Source: Phragmites australis (lineage: Eukaryota; Streptophyta; Magnoliopsida; Poales; Poaceae). From it: a stretch of 64,000 bases of DNA. Position numbers and translations under genes: made by a program. This document shows positions 44,690 through 55,987 of the stretch, piece by piece. Location of the stretch: NCBI RefSeq assembly GCF_958298935.1, contig NC_084933.1:7299001-7363000 (forward strand). The letters run 5' to 3'. A model generated the notes under the pieces. It made no database searches, was not told where the DNA came from, and saw nothing but the letters and a program-made list of their open reading frames with translations. Within the stretch, counting starts at the first letter, position 1. Every line of letters starts with the position of its first letter.

Positions 44690-45853
44690 ATAGTATCAGA
44701 TACCACATCTTCGAAAATTCATAATTTTTTTATATGGAATTGAATGGAGACAAATATTATATAAAAGTTATAGATTTTAACGAGATGTACAACTTTGTGA
44801 CAACTTTTTCATTTAAATACCCAAATAGTCGTTCAAATATTCGAGCAAGAAAGGTCCAGAGAATAAATTATCCTATAGCCAACGGTTATAACTGTAGGAT
44901 GGGATGGTAAAAAAAGCTTCATACGAGGGGTAAAGTACGCGCGTGTGGAACCGGCAATAATTAGTCGGTACTGCTAGTTTAGAAACTAACAGTACTACAC
45001 CAATCACTGTCCATTCGTGTTTCGATATAGCAGTCATTCTCAGTCCCAAATCAAATGTTTTTACATGTGTTAGTAGCTTACATGTGTTAATCGGAGGCTC
45101 GTCGTCGGTCTGCATACAAAACTATAATCAGGCCGCAATTTGCAGTGAACATAGAAAAGAAATTTTCCCAGATATTTCAAAGCTGGTACATGTGAAAGGT
45201 ATACTCCCTTAATTAGATGGTATGGATTTTAGATAGCCATATAGAATTGCCATGTTGGATTTTGGATGACATGGATAAGGGATGGAGATGAGAGAAAGTG
45301 AACGCAAAAATTAAGGGATTAATTGTAGGGTCATTAAGAGGAAACTTAAAAGTCAGCATGAGGTATAGATTGTCTTTTAAGTCGTGTATTAGATCACATG
45401 GATACAAAGCAACAACCTATAAGACAAAACGATTCCCTCAACAAAATATGGTGTTTCAATAGTTTCCGTAATAGGAGTCATGTGTTAACAAAAACTATTA
45501 AATATCCTATTTTTAAAGCACTAGTCATAACAACTTTAATGCATGGTAGTGTTTTCTTGTGACCAATTAATGTAAATAGTTTTGGTAGTGCTAACCTACA
45601 CCTCGGTTACACCCAGCATGTAATACTAAGAAATGCACTGCGAATTATATTTTTGATGAACCTGGCCTGGTTTTATTGAATCATATTCAGTATTAGGTCT
45701 TCAGTGATAATTTCCCTTCATTGTTTACCTGAATTTCAGTAATTCAATGTAGGTACGGCGTAGGTACAACCACTATGTCAGAATAGCTTTTTAGTGATAG
45801 GTGATACCCCTTATTAATGATGAGTAAAATCTTCGTCACTCCGAACGCGTCAC
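44690..45853. other. AT-rich intergenic stretch
   Basis: No gene, RNA or clear element was found. A small imperfect palindromic motif (GTACTGCTAGTTTAGAAACTAACAGTAC) lies at about 44970-44997 and might belong to another decayed transposon end. Confidence 0.3.
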
Positions 45854-46136
45854 CACTACTACAGGAAGTACCTTTACTGTCGGCTGCAAAACCACCTTCA
45901 CTACCGGTTTTGGAGCCGATAGTGGATAGTCAAAGACTATCACTATCAGCCTATGAACCAGTAGTGAAGGGGTTATCACTGTCGGTTGAAGCCGGTAGTG
46001 ATAGTCGGTCCCCGAATCGATATTTTTTTCTCGAAAAAAGCAAAAAAAAAATTTGCCCGACCAGGCACCCCCTCCCTCCCTCGCGCGCAATTGTGCCGTC
46101 GCAAGTCACAAGTCACGCAATTTTTCACATGAAATA
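45854..46136 (+). mobile_element. CACTA-2: 5' terminal fragment
   Basis: Starts CACTACTACAGGAAGTACC, a good CACTA terminal repeat. It is followed by subterminal motifs in both orientations: TTACTGTCGGCTG, TTCACTACCGGTTTTGG, GAGCCGATAGTGG, GAACCAGTAGTGAAG, GAAGCCGGTAGTGATAG. The fragment is cut at 46136/46137 by element G's LTR. No matching 3' end or transposase could be assigned to it. Confidence 0.75.
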
Positions 46137-47599
46137 CGTAGGATACAAACTAGAGGAGGTGAATAGGAAGTTTCAAATCTAATTCATAGAAATGATAAAA
46201 TTGCAACTGCACACAAGAATATAACTATGTTAAGGTTTGCAATCCTAGGTAACATGCAACAATTCAATTTCTAGGAAACATTGATTGCACGGATATAAAT
46301 TAAGCTTAAGAAATACCACACAAAAGAGACAATGAAACTTATTGTGTAGTATCGATGACTTACCGGTCACCTCTAATCCACATTGAGATGGGTTCAAACC
46401 TGTAACAACACCTCTATCAAGTCACCTATTCTCACAAAGAGATGAACTTGATTTTGAACCGAATGTGTCCAATCAACCACTCAATACCTTAGTTTCACTA
46501 GAGTTGCACTTCATTGCTCTGGTGCGGCATGCACAAAACCTCATAACAACCATCAGGGTTCCTTCACAATCTTTTTGAAGGACTCCATAATGCCACCATC
46601 TCCAAGCCATCTTGGAGGTGGCAACCTCCAAGAGTAACAAATTAATGATACTTTCTTGAAGAATCAAAAGTTTCACAAAGCACAAAACCTTAATGCAAAG
46701 CACTATATTGCTCTCACTCTCACAAAGAATGCGCCAATAAGCAATGAGAGGGAGAGGCAGATTCAAGGGGCTCAAGTATGCAATTGAAATGACCGAGAGA
46801 GTTCATATACCAGGTTGGAGGCTATTTATAGGCTACACAACGAGAAATAGCCATTACACAAACTATCATGAGCCCTATATTTCTTGGTGGTCTGACCATA
46901 CTATAAAAGGTGATCAGACAGTCACTATGCCTAATAGCTAAAATCAGAATTAAATGCGCCTGAATTTGAACATTACTAGCAAGGCAGTCAAACTGCGACC
47001 CATGATGGTCAGACCATGAGCCATCCAGAGGTTCAACTCCTCTCTGTGCTGGTTGTTGGTCAGATCGTCACCCTTGGCTATTGGGCTATGAGCCACTTAG
47101 GGACCAAACTTTGTTCTATCATCTCCAAAGGTCAGATCGTCCTTCTTGGTAGCCAGACTACCAGAGCTCTAGTCATGTGGTGATCTGACCATAATACTCA
47201 TGGTCAGATCGCCAACCCCTGAGGACTTAGGTTTGATATGGTGCCAGGTTTCCACTATTTCAAAATGGCATTTTCTCTCACGGATGCATGGAAAGTTTAA
47301 GCAAAGTGGCAACTATATATGCCCCAAGTAGATGGACATCAGCCCGTCTTAACAATATGATATCTATATTAACAATTTGGTTATTGATTTTTCTCTAATC
47401 ACCATTGACTAGCAAAAAAAAACCCTATATTTAATACCTTTGCCTTGAGTTAGCCATCTTCATGTCTTTTGTACATGTGTCTTCTAGTTCTTCATGAAAT
47501 CTGGGACTAACCTATCTCATATCTCAAATGCACATGTTAGTCCACATATAAATGTTGTCATTAATTATCAAAACACAAATTAGGGGCTTAGATACTTCA
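46137..47599 (-). repeat. Element G: 3' LTR (SIRE/Maximus-like copia)
   Basis: Begins CGTAGGATACAAACTAGAGG (first base T changed to C) and ends CTTAGATACTTCA at 47599, followed by a tract that reads GGTTGTCATCAATTACCAAAG on the minus strand, the usual SIRE 3' junction. It matches 55988-57344 throughout: ATAACTATGT, GGTTTGCAATCCTAGG, GCATGCACAAAACCT and CAAAGTGGCAA. It carries many GGTCAGACC-like motifs between 46880 and 47215. Confidence 0.88.
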
Positions 47600-48469
47600 A
47601 TCTTTGGTAATTGATGACAACCACAATAAGAAGTTTTGAAATTTGAATTTTGAGTGTACTTTTAGCACAAAGTAGAAGGAAGGCTCCAAAGTGAGATGTG
47701 GTAGCAATTAATTCATGTGAGTGATTATTATGAGTAAGAATGGATAAGTGCTATAAAATGTCAATAATTAGGATAAGGTCCCCTAAATATATGCATATAT
47801 GATCTTCAATTAGAGACAATGCACATATATAAATTGAGAATTTTGGTAAGTTTACCTTATATTGTAGACCGAGGAATCAAAGAGTATATGTGATACATCA
47901 ATTGGCATTTTACAATGTAAATATCATCATAGCATCCACATCCACATATAGCACTAGAACACCACAAACAATTATGAACTAGAGAGAGAAGCAAGTCAAC
48001 ATACTTCATCATATTACAATATCATATGTTCTAAGTGCCACACACATAAAAGAATTACAGGCTAAGAAACTAAGCAAGACACAAGCATATAATGAGGTTC
48101 ATGAGAGAATAAAGAAAAAATCGAGTCTCATCCTCACATAGATAGAAATATAGATAGACTATATGGTCAGTCTTGCACTTCACCCTCACTTCGTCACATC
48201 ACTTCTTCTCTCCTTTTGGCATCAAATTGCCAAAAAGAATCTAGTAATCCTAAGGTGGAGGCTATAAAACAGTGGAGGAGATCTTGGATGGATGGAGTAA
48301 AAATGATCAGTAAAGCCCAAAAAGTAATGCTGAAGAAGATGTTGCGCATCATGAATCTAAGTTTGTTCATCAAGAATTGTGCATTGCTCATTAAGAAGTG
48401 TGTTCTACTACACCTACAAACAGTGAAATGCTCACTTAAATCTTGATTTTTAGCATTAGAGCATCAATA
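47600..48469 (-). other. Element G: 3' non-coding region
   Basis: AT-rich spacer. At 48213-48238 it holds a hairpin CTTTTGGCA-TCAAAT-TGCCAAAAAG, a motif characteristic of SIRE-type 3' regions, where it reads as a pyrimidine run plus TTTGGCATCAAATTGCC. No coding motif was found. Confidence 0.55.
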
Positions 48470-49860
48470 TCTGAATGAGCGAGAGCGGTAGACTGCTGAA
48501 TGAATTGATAGTTATTCATCATGGGTTCAAAGTACTGCTGCTCAATATTCTGCTGAATAGAGGCAAAACGAGCCTGCCAAGTCTACTGAAAAGATGCCAT
48601 CATACGCTCAAAGAAACCCAGAGGAGGAGGGTCCCACTATTGTGGTGCTGGAGGTGGCTGAGATGCCTAAGGTGGAAGATCCTCCTAAACATGCTAAGAT
48701 GCCTGAGGTGATGGTGCTCCCTGAGCTCCATGTCCTCTCAGATGAAACCAAGATTAACTTTGAAAGGTGTGTATACTAAATTCTTGGACTCATATGCACC
48801 TTGAAACTTTGTCTTGAGATGAATGAGAAACATGATGTATTAAGGAGCATAGTAAAGGTTGGGAGTGATACTGGCAGTGATCACGTCAATTGTCTACAAT
48901 TTGACCTTGAGCACATTTATCATGTGACGGTTAAGAATATGATCAATGATGTTTCAACAGAGATCACAAACTGCATCACTATTTCCACCTTTGGGATAGA
49001 AGATGTCCCTCACAATATTATTCAGCATAGTTGGTAAGATTTTCAATCCAATGGCAGTTCCAAGTACAAGCTTGGGAACTACTCCTTGCTACTCATAATA
49101 GTTTTTCCATACATATTCACTAAGATATTTCTCATCCATGACATTAATAGCATTCCATATGCCATTATAATTGATCTTAGTAGCAACAAAAAACTCTACA
49201 AAATTAGCTAATATTTTCTAGTACCTGTCATTCGTTCAATCTTCTTTGATTCCCAATTGATCTCAATAGTGGAATAAAATTGTCTCACAATAGTGTCATT
49301 CCAAGGACATTTATGCTCAATGGAATCATAGAGACCAATTTCTTAAAGAATAACAACTATACTCATGCTAGGCTTCTCTTTCACATAATTCCAATCAATC
49401 TATTTATGATACCATTTACGATCATAAATATTCTTGTTGAAGAGATGACCATAGAATTCATTTTGTTGTACCTTGGTATAAAATTGAGGTTTAGTGGCAT
49501 CATTCTCTTTGTCATATTGATTGATGTTTCTAGCTCTTGTGTATTCTGATGTCGTCCAAACCTTTCTAACACCCCAGTAAACTTGATAATTGAGTTCTTC
49601 ATTAACATCACTGGCATTCTCCATTTCTACTTCATCATTAGGAATATTGCCTAAAACTGAGGAGGATTCCTCACCAGCATCAACATTAGTGAGTGCCCAA
49701 TCCTCATCTTGTGGGTCATCTCCTCATCATCGGAATATGCTTTTTGTTTTCTTTCCTCGCTCGGTAGCTTGTTTTGGTCAAATTGTGGAATCCACGGGTA
49801 AGAGCATTACCCTTGGAAACAAGAATATATAGCAAGGTATGAGAATCAATGAATGATAGT
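48470..49860 (-). pseudogene. Element G: envelope-like / plant-transposon-protein ORF
   Basis: The minus strand between RNase H and the 3' LTR encodes, in shifting frames, a protein resembling the extra ORF of SIRE/OARE-type copia elements (the 'putative plant transposon protein' domain). Visible pieces are KPQFYTKVQQNEFYGHLFN (about 49440-49500), GLYDSIEHKCPWNDTIV and QFYSTIEINWESKKIERMTG (about 49205-49330; the usual Trp of EWMTG is Arg), and a C-terminal Pro/Gln-rich tail with ARFASIQQNIEQQYFEPMM near 48500-48570. No membrane segment was identified, so an envelope role is by position only. Many frameshifts. Confidence 0.6.
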
Positions 49861-50428
49861 TAGCACAAACAATCAACTAAAGGTTTTGCTACCTCTGTCG
49901 GCAATCATACCACCACTGGCCACGGTCTCACCGTGGGTACTATGCAACAGAACACCCCATTTTGGATTATTTTTCTAGAAAATCAAGGAATCAACTGATC
50001 AAACTTCAATGGAATGCTTCTCATGGCACTAGAATTCCATTCCAACCAATCCACCATCAAATCCATGTCTCAGATTTAGATCCTCATCATCAAACCCTAG
50101 CTATGAAAAGCTCAAAATCCACAAGTAAGTAAGAGGAATCGAAGGAATACCGAGAGGGCATGGAAGTGGTCCAAGATTCAGTCGACATTGGTGGTCAAAC
50201 CACAAGCAATGATGGTTAGACCGTTGGGGTGGAACCAGTAATATTTTCAAAGAATTCATTCGGTAGTTAGATCGTGAAATTATGGGATCAGACCACTGGA
50301 CGATATCAGAAACTTCCTCTTTTGTGTGTTTTCAGCGGTTGGATCAAGGATGGCAGCCAAACCATTGGAAGGTAATTTAACATACTTGATTTGAAAGAAA
50401 ATTAAGAAGAAAATTGAGAATTAATATT
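49861..50428 (-). other. Element G: spacer with GGTCAGACC-like motifs
   Basis: Non-coding. Repeated variants of GGTCAGACC occur at about 50191, 50212, 50293 and 50340. The segment 50330-50428 is one copy of a duplicated block whose partner lies at 51278-51390 on the far side of the solo LTR. Confidence 0.6.
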
Positions 50429-51225
50429 TGTTAGAGCAAGAGTTCATCTTGCCCCAGCAAGTACGGTGAGAGTTTCTTCTAAGGAGGAGACTCAAGCTTG
50501 GAGACGAAGTTTAAGAGGAATGAACACCATGAATGTTTTGATGGTAGAAAAAATTGATTGATTTGGGGTGATTATCACAACGTGACTTGGTGTTTTTCCA
50601 CCTTGGTGTCTTTCTGCCGTCTAGCCCTCTCCTTTGCCCAAGCGACCAGGGCTCCCATTTATAGGGCCATTCGTAGCTTGGCGAACAAGTTATCATAATG
50701 TACAAATATCTGGGATCTGATCGAATCACTTGGCGATAAATATCCATCGTAGTAACTATCGTGGTGCCTGCCCCCTGAAGGTGGCAAGCCAGTCACCAAT
50801 TGCGGCCCGGCATCGCACCGCCAGGGGTGTCATTATAGGTACCATCGTGCTGGGGTGCTAGAGCGGCGTCCACTAGCCTAGGCATTTAATGCCGGTCACT
50901 TCCTCGCAGGCAAATTACGACTGGTTCTTCCCCTTTGGTAGATTTTTCCTGAGGCCTGATGACTCAGCTAGTAACCTTCGAGAAGCCGGCCTGGGCAGCA
51001 GGAGGCCAAAGCCTCAGGGACCGGGCCTTCGGGAAGCTGAGCTCCGGAAGGCCGGGGCTTCGGAAGGGGGAGGCTTTGGGAGGCCGAAGCCTCAGAGACT
51101 GAACCTTCAGGAGGCTAGGCTCCGGAAGGCCGGGGCTTCGAAAGGAGGAGACAGGCTCAGCCTTTGGGAGGCTAAGTTAATTAAGCCAAGGGGCCGTCGG
51201 GGGTCCTTAATAACGACCCCCACCA
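50429..51225 (-). mobile_element. Solo LTR inside element G
   Basis: A 797-bp LTR from TGTTAGAGCAAGAG to GACCCCCACCA, flanked on both sides by ATATT (50424-50428 and 51226-51230), a perfect 5-bp target duplication. No interior sequence is present, so it is a solo LTR formed by LTR-LTR recombination. It reads on the minus strand (ends CTCTAACA). A minus-strand TATA (GCCCTATAAATGGGAGCC near 50655) is present. From 50985 to 51170 it is filled with GGCCGGGGCTTCGGAAG-type repeats of about 65-75 bp. The open frame 50889-51344 is produced by these repeats. Confidence 0.92.
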
Positions 51226-51433
51226 ATATTTTCCTTAAGATAAGATTTTTGACAACTCTACTAGCAACGCAAATCAAGCATTTTCAGTGGTTGGACCAAG
51301 GAGGATGGCAATCAGATCATTGGAAGGGACTTCAACAGACTTGATTTGAAAGAAATTTGAGAAGAAATGTGACAATTAATATTTGCCTTAAGATAGGATT
51401 TTTGACAACTCCACTAACAACACAAATCAAGAA
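51226..51433 (-). repeat. Tandem duplication flanking the solo LTR
   Basis: Block order is A (50330-50428), solo LTR, B (51226-51277), A' (51278-51386), B' (51387-51433). B and B' share CTTAAGATA(A/G)GATTTTTGACA and CAAATCAAG. A and A' share GACTTGATTTGAAAGAAA and the GGTTGGA(C/T)CAAGGA phrase. The LTR therefore landed between A and B of a pre-existing tandem repeat. Confidence 0.8.
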
Positions 51434-51590
51434 TAACCATAGTTGGAGTGTCTCAAACAAAAAATGTGCATCAATTTGGCATGATCATGGAGATATAAAA
51501 ATATAGGGAAATGTCTCAAAAAATAATGGTATGATGCTCCAGCAAGCAATGATACACAACCAACACATGTCCATGGTTTCAAGCAACATT

Positions 51591-52860
51591 TCAATAGTCA
51601 ATGATGCTAAGTTCATTTCTCAAATTGCAAAAATGACTCTCATATAATGGCTTAGTGAAAATATCCGCCAATTGCTCTTCGGTTCTTATACTACCAACTT
51701 CAATATCCCCTTTGCTAACATGATCTCTAAGAAAATGATGGCAAATATATGTGTGTTTGGTTTTTAAGTGTTGGACTAGGTTTGTGTCTATTTTCATTAC
51801 AAATTCATTATCACACAAGAGAGGCACTTTATCAAACCTAACTCTAAAATCCCACAATGTTCACCTCATCCATAACAATTGTGCACAACAACTACCTGTG
51901 GGAACATATTCTTCTTGGTCGGTGGATAAAGCTATGGAGTTTTGTTTCTTAGAATACCATGAAACTAAGGATCTTCCTAGAAATTGGCAGCTACCCAAGG
52001 TGCTCTTTCTATCCACTTTGCAACCCGCATAATCGGAATTGGAATATCCAATTAAATCAAACTGAGCACTTTTATGATACATAAGCTTATGCTAGGACTG
52101 TATTTCAAGTATTTCAACTGACAATCTTTAGGAGATACTTGAAACATTGCACACATGCACACACTAAACATGATACTAGGCCTAAATATGATAAGATAAA
52201 GCAAACTGCCTATCATAGATCTATAAAGATTTAAACCAACTGGTTTACCTTCCTCATCAAGATCAATATTACCATTTATTGTTATAGGAATCTTCATAGG
52301 CTTTGCATCCTCCACGCCTACCTTTTTCAATGAATCATATTTTGTTTGACTAAAAAAAACCCATTCTTAAGTTGCTTGATTTGAAGTTTAAGGAAGAAGC
52401 TCAATTTTCCAATCATAGACATCTCGAATTCTTTAGACAACATTTCACCAAATTCCCCGCAAAAAACAATTTGAAACCTTTTGAAACAAGAAAATTTCTA
52501 GGTCTCTCATACCAGGCACGTTGGAATTGTTTAAGGCCATAGAGAGCTTGTACACATGATTAGTTTTTTAGGACCTTCAAAACCAGGTGGTTTCTTAAGA
52601 AAGACAATTTCATTAATATTACCATTTAAGAGAACACTTGTCACATCCATTTGATATAACTTAATATTATGAGATGAAGCAAAAGCAAATAAAATTCTAA
52701 TTGACTCAAGTCTTGCTACGAGAGCAAAAGTTTCACTAAAATCGAAAACTTCAACTTGAGTGTACCCTTGTGCAAGTATTCTTGCCTTGTTCCTCACAAC
52801 AATTTCATTCACATTTTGTTTGTTCCAAAAAATACTCAATTTTTACCAATTACATCATGA
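51591..52860 (-). pseudogene. Element G: reverse transcriptase and RNase H
   Basis: Minus strand. RT N-terminus at 52531-52839 (NKARILAQGYTQVEVFDFSE, then YQMDVTSVLLNGNI and KKPPGFEGPKK). The central palm with the YVDD box (about 52380-52530) has collapsed: after the YGLKQ region a deletion joins EKFGEMLSKEFEMSMIGK-like sequence. The tether and RNase H follow at 51591-52330 (MKIPITINGNIDLDEEGKP, YSNSDYAGCKVDRKSTLGS, KQNSIALST, CDNEFVMKI, then FLRDHVSKGDIEV). The motif normally TEAEY reads DQEEYV. The first RNase H Asp block is SNSDY. Confidence 0.85.
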
Positions 52861-54130
52861 TCTCTTGGATTTTGTCTCTCCACTGATTCCCATATTTGTT
52901 GCTGGCAAAATTGTTTAATTCTTCATGCTAGAATTCATACAATCCACATCATCAAGTTCTTCTTCCACACAATTAGTCTCAATAGAGGATACAAAAGAAT
53001 AAACTTCACAAAAAGAAGCAACATGAGATCAAGTTTGAACACCCTTACTAATGTCATCCACAATTTGATTAATGAGGTGATCCTTGGCAATGCCATGTTG
53101 AATCTTTGGATAAACCACCGGCTCTTGTGATGTAGTTGTACAAGTGGTAACCGCTTGTGGTGAATCTTCATTGTCTTCCACTTTATTAGTTTGAGCTTGA
53201 TTATTTGTAGTGGAAGCAGATGAAATAGCCTTTGATGTAGATGGATTATCCTCTTGTTCATCTTCCTCTTTTGGCTTGATATCACATATTGACATATTTT
53301 TTATCACCATCCTTAAGCCTTAGTTACCTACATCATCCAAATTTTCTTGCGTCTCTTCAATCAAACCAAAGTTTTAGTTATAGACACAATAAGCTTTTAC
53401 TATTTGAAGAATAACCAATAAAAACCTTCATGATATTTACTTTAAAATTTAGATAACCGTGTAACTTTCCTTAAAATGGAGCATTTGTATCTAAATAACT
53501 GAAAATATTAGATGTTTAGTTTCCTTCCAATGTGAAGCTCATAAGGTGTCTTCTTCAACAATTGGTAACAATATAATCTATTTGATGCATTACAAGAGGT
53601 ATTAATTTCTTTGAAAATTATTCAAAACATTATATTCCAAAAGCATTGATCTTGCCATATAAATTAGAGTCTAGTTCTTCCTCTCAACTGCTCCATTTTC
53701 TATAGTCTATTTAGCTAAGAATTCATATTTGATACCCTTTTCATCACAATAATCTTCACCTCGTGTGTTCTTCAATTCAAAATCATTGTCACTTCTTACT
53801 TTCTTGATACTCAATCCAAACTCAGTTTCAACCATCTTGGTAAAGCTATTGAAAGTATGGAACACATTTGTTTTATCATGCAAAAAGAATACCCAAGTAT
53901 ATCATGAAAACTCATCCAAAATAACAGGATAATACTATTTCCACCAATGCTCACATTAGTTGTTGGACAAAATAAATCGATATGCAATAACTCTAATGAC
54001 CTAGAAGTTGACATGGTGCTCTTATTTGGATGAGAATTTGCCAATTACTTTTTAGCTTGACAAGCACTACATAATTCATCTTTCTAAAATTTGCCAACCA
54101 CCAATTCATGCTTCAACAAGCAATTTAATT
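52861..54130 (-). pseudogene. Element G: integrase and RT linker
   Basis: Minus strand. The pre-RT linker (52935-53310) contains QEPVVYPKIQHGIAKDHLIN and DDISKGVQT, shared with element H at 63380-63520. Integrase pieces: C-terminal KVFIGYSSNSKSL-like region near 53390; a core with SIKKVRSDNDFELKNTRGED near 53760-53815; and SRSLELLHIDLFCPTTNVS at 53970-54010, in which the first catalytic Asp (HID) is kept. The zinc site near 54060-54130 reads LLKHELVVGKF followed by ELCSACQAKK. Broken by many stops. Confidence 0.8.
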
Positions 54131-55960
54131 GATTCAATCCAACATGACCAAGTCTTCTATCCCAAAGCCAACCTTTGGATGACTTTGTGAACAAAAAGTA
54201 CTTAAGCTTGCATCATTAGATGAGAAATAAAAAAGATAAAAATTACAATGTCTAAAGCCTTTGAAAATTAAATTGTTGCCTTCTATGCTAGAAACTACAA
54301 TATCATTAGGACAAAATGTACATGTAAGAGAGGTCTTTCCGCCATAGAATATTACCAAATCTATGGTCAATTCATTAACCTTTTCTTTTAGCTCATCATT
54401 TTTAACAATAAGCAAGGGATCACACATGTTTGGATCATTCATGCAAGAATGAACTTTATAACTATATGGCATGGAAAGCAAGTCATGACATGAGATGGAT
54501 ATGCAAACCTTAGAGGTGCTAGCTACATATGGCATATCATATATAATATCACAAGAAATGCATACATCCACCTCGCTCTTGTTGGCTTTATGAGCAATGA
54601 GAGAGTCATGATCTTCCTTAAGCTTATCATAAGTTTCTTTTAGATCCTTATGAGATGTCTTTAGCACCTCATAGAATTCTTGAAGGAGATTTGTGTTTCC
54701 TCTTTAATTCCTTAAAAAAAATTCTCTTTCTTCATGTAGTGATCAACACTATTTAACAATTCCATAAGATCATCGTATGAATAGTCTTCTTTATCATACG
54801 ATACATTTCAATCACCTTTTTCCATAAGAAAAATATGTGTGATGAAGAGTGATGGAGCTTCCTTGATGGCAACACCGGCAAGGCCCTTGTGTGAAGGCCT
54901 CTCATCATTAAAGTCAGAATCGGAGCTAGTATAATCCCACTCTCCATAGCATGCTTGACCATCATTCTTCTTCTTGTAGTGTTTCTTGAAAGACTTCTTC
55001 TTTCCATCACTTTATTTGTTCTTCTTGGTGGACTTGTCTTTATTTTTGTTCTTGCAATTTGCAACAATATGTCCATTTTCACTGCACTCATAGCACTTTT
55101 TTTCTTCAAAGGGGCTCCTTTTGGATGATTGCTCCTTTTTGCAATATCTACCTTGATATCACATTTTCTTCATAAATATCTTTAATTTTCTCACAAATAA
55201 AGCCATTTCATCATCGATGCCATCATCATCACTATCATCATGATCGCTTTCATCTCTTTATGCCGGAGCTTTGAATGCCACATTTTTATTCGTTGCATTG
55301 GTGGCATCGTGATGGACTTCCTCTCGTGACTTCTTAAAAATATCATGAGTGAGAACTTCACCCAAGATTTCTGTAGGAGTAGTTTTCTTCAAATATGATC
55401 TTACAAGTAATGCCACAATAATTTCATGTTTGTCAGGTAAAGCCCTAATAAATTTATGAGAAAAATCAACATCAGATACATTCATTCTAAACCCCTTGAG
55501 CTCATTAATTATGTTGTTCAAACGAGAGAACATTTTAAAAATGCTCTCATTTGGCAACATAATAAATTTCTCAAGTTAATCTTTATAAATAAAAAGCTTA
55601 GCATCCTTAACCATTGTTGTCTCTTCATGAATCTCCTTGAGTCTTTCTCAAATTTCATGGGCGATCTCAAGGATGCAAATGTGGTTGAATTCATTGAGAT
55701 CCAAAGCACTACAAGGAACATTAATACTTAAACGTTAGCAACAATATGTTATTTATCAAAATTAGAAAGATTGCTAGGATCAATTATAGCAAAACCTGTT
55801 TCGATAGTATACCATACTTTCCAACCCATAGCCTTAAGATAAACAGTCACTCTAGCCTTCCAATAAGCATAATTCGAGCATCAAAGAAAGGTTGCTTCGC
55901 CACATTGACGTGAGTGTCACTAGCCATAATCTTACTCACGGATGGTTAAATCCACATAAA
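54131..55960 (-). pseudogene. Element G: gag and start of pol, protease missing
   Basis: Minus strand. The Gag body at 55258-55560 is a typical copia Gag (ESIFKMFSRLNNIINELKG, then FIRALPDKHEIIVALL). A complete zinc knuckle CYECSENGHIVANC is encoded at 55054-55095. A 177-codon frame at 54134-54667 begins with a coiled-coil segment (LKETYDKLKEDHDSL) and ends in the pre-integrase region (NNLIFKGFRHCNFYL). The aspartic protease that should lie between these two is absent: coiled coil passes into pre-integrase within about 40 codons. No DSG motif was seen. Gag start is near 55930. Confidence 0.82.
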
Positions 55961-55972
55961 AAGGGAGTTCTA

Positions 55973-55985
55973 GTCTCTGATACCA
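55973..55985 (-). other. Element G primer binding site (tRNA-iMet)
   Basis: The minus strand reads TGGTATCAGAGAC three bases inside the 5' LTR end (ATCCTACA, AG, site). It matches TGGTATCAGAGC at 11 of the first 12 bases, so G uses initiator Met tRNA, as copia elements do. Confidence 0.9.
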
Positions 55986-55987
55986 CT

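Noticed and set aside
50889..51344. 151-codon open frame with Gly/Arg/Ala repeats
   Set aside because: Produced by the 65-75-bp GC-rich repeats of the solo LTR and running past its end into element G.
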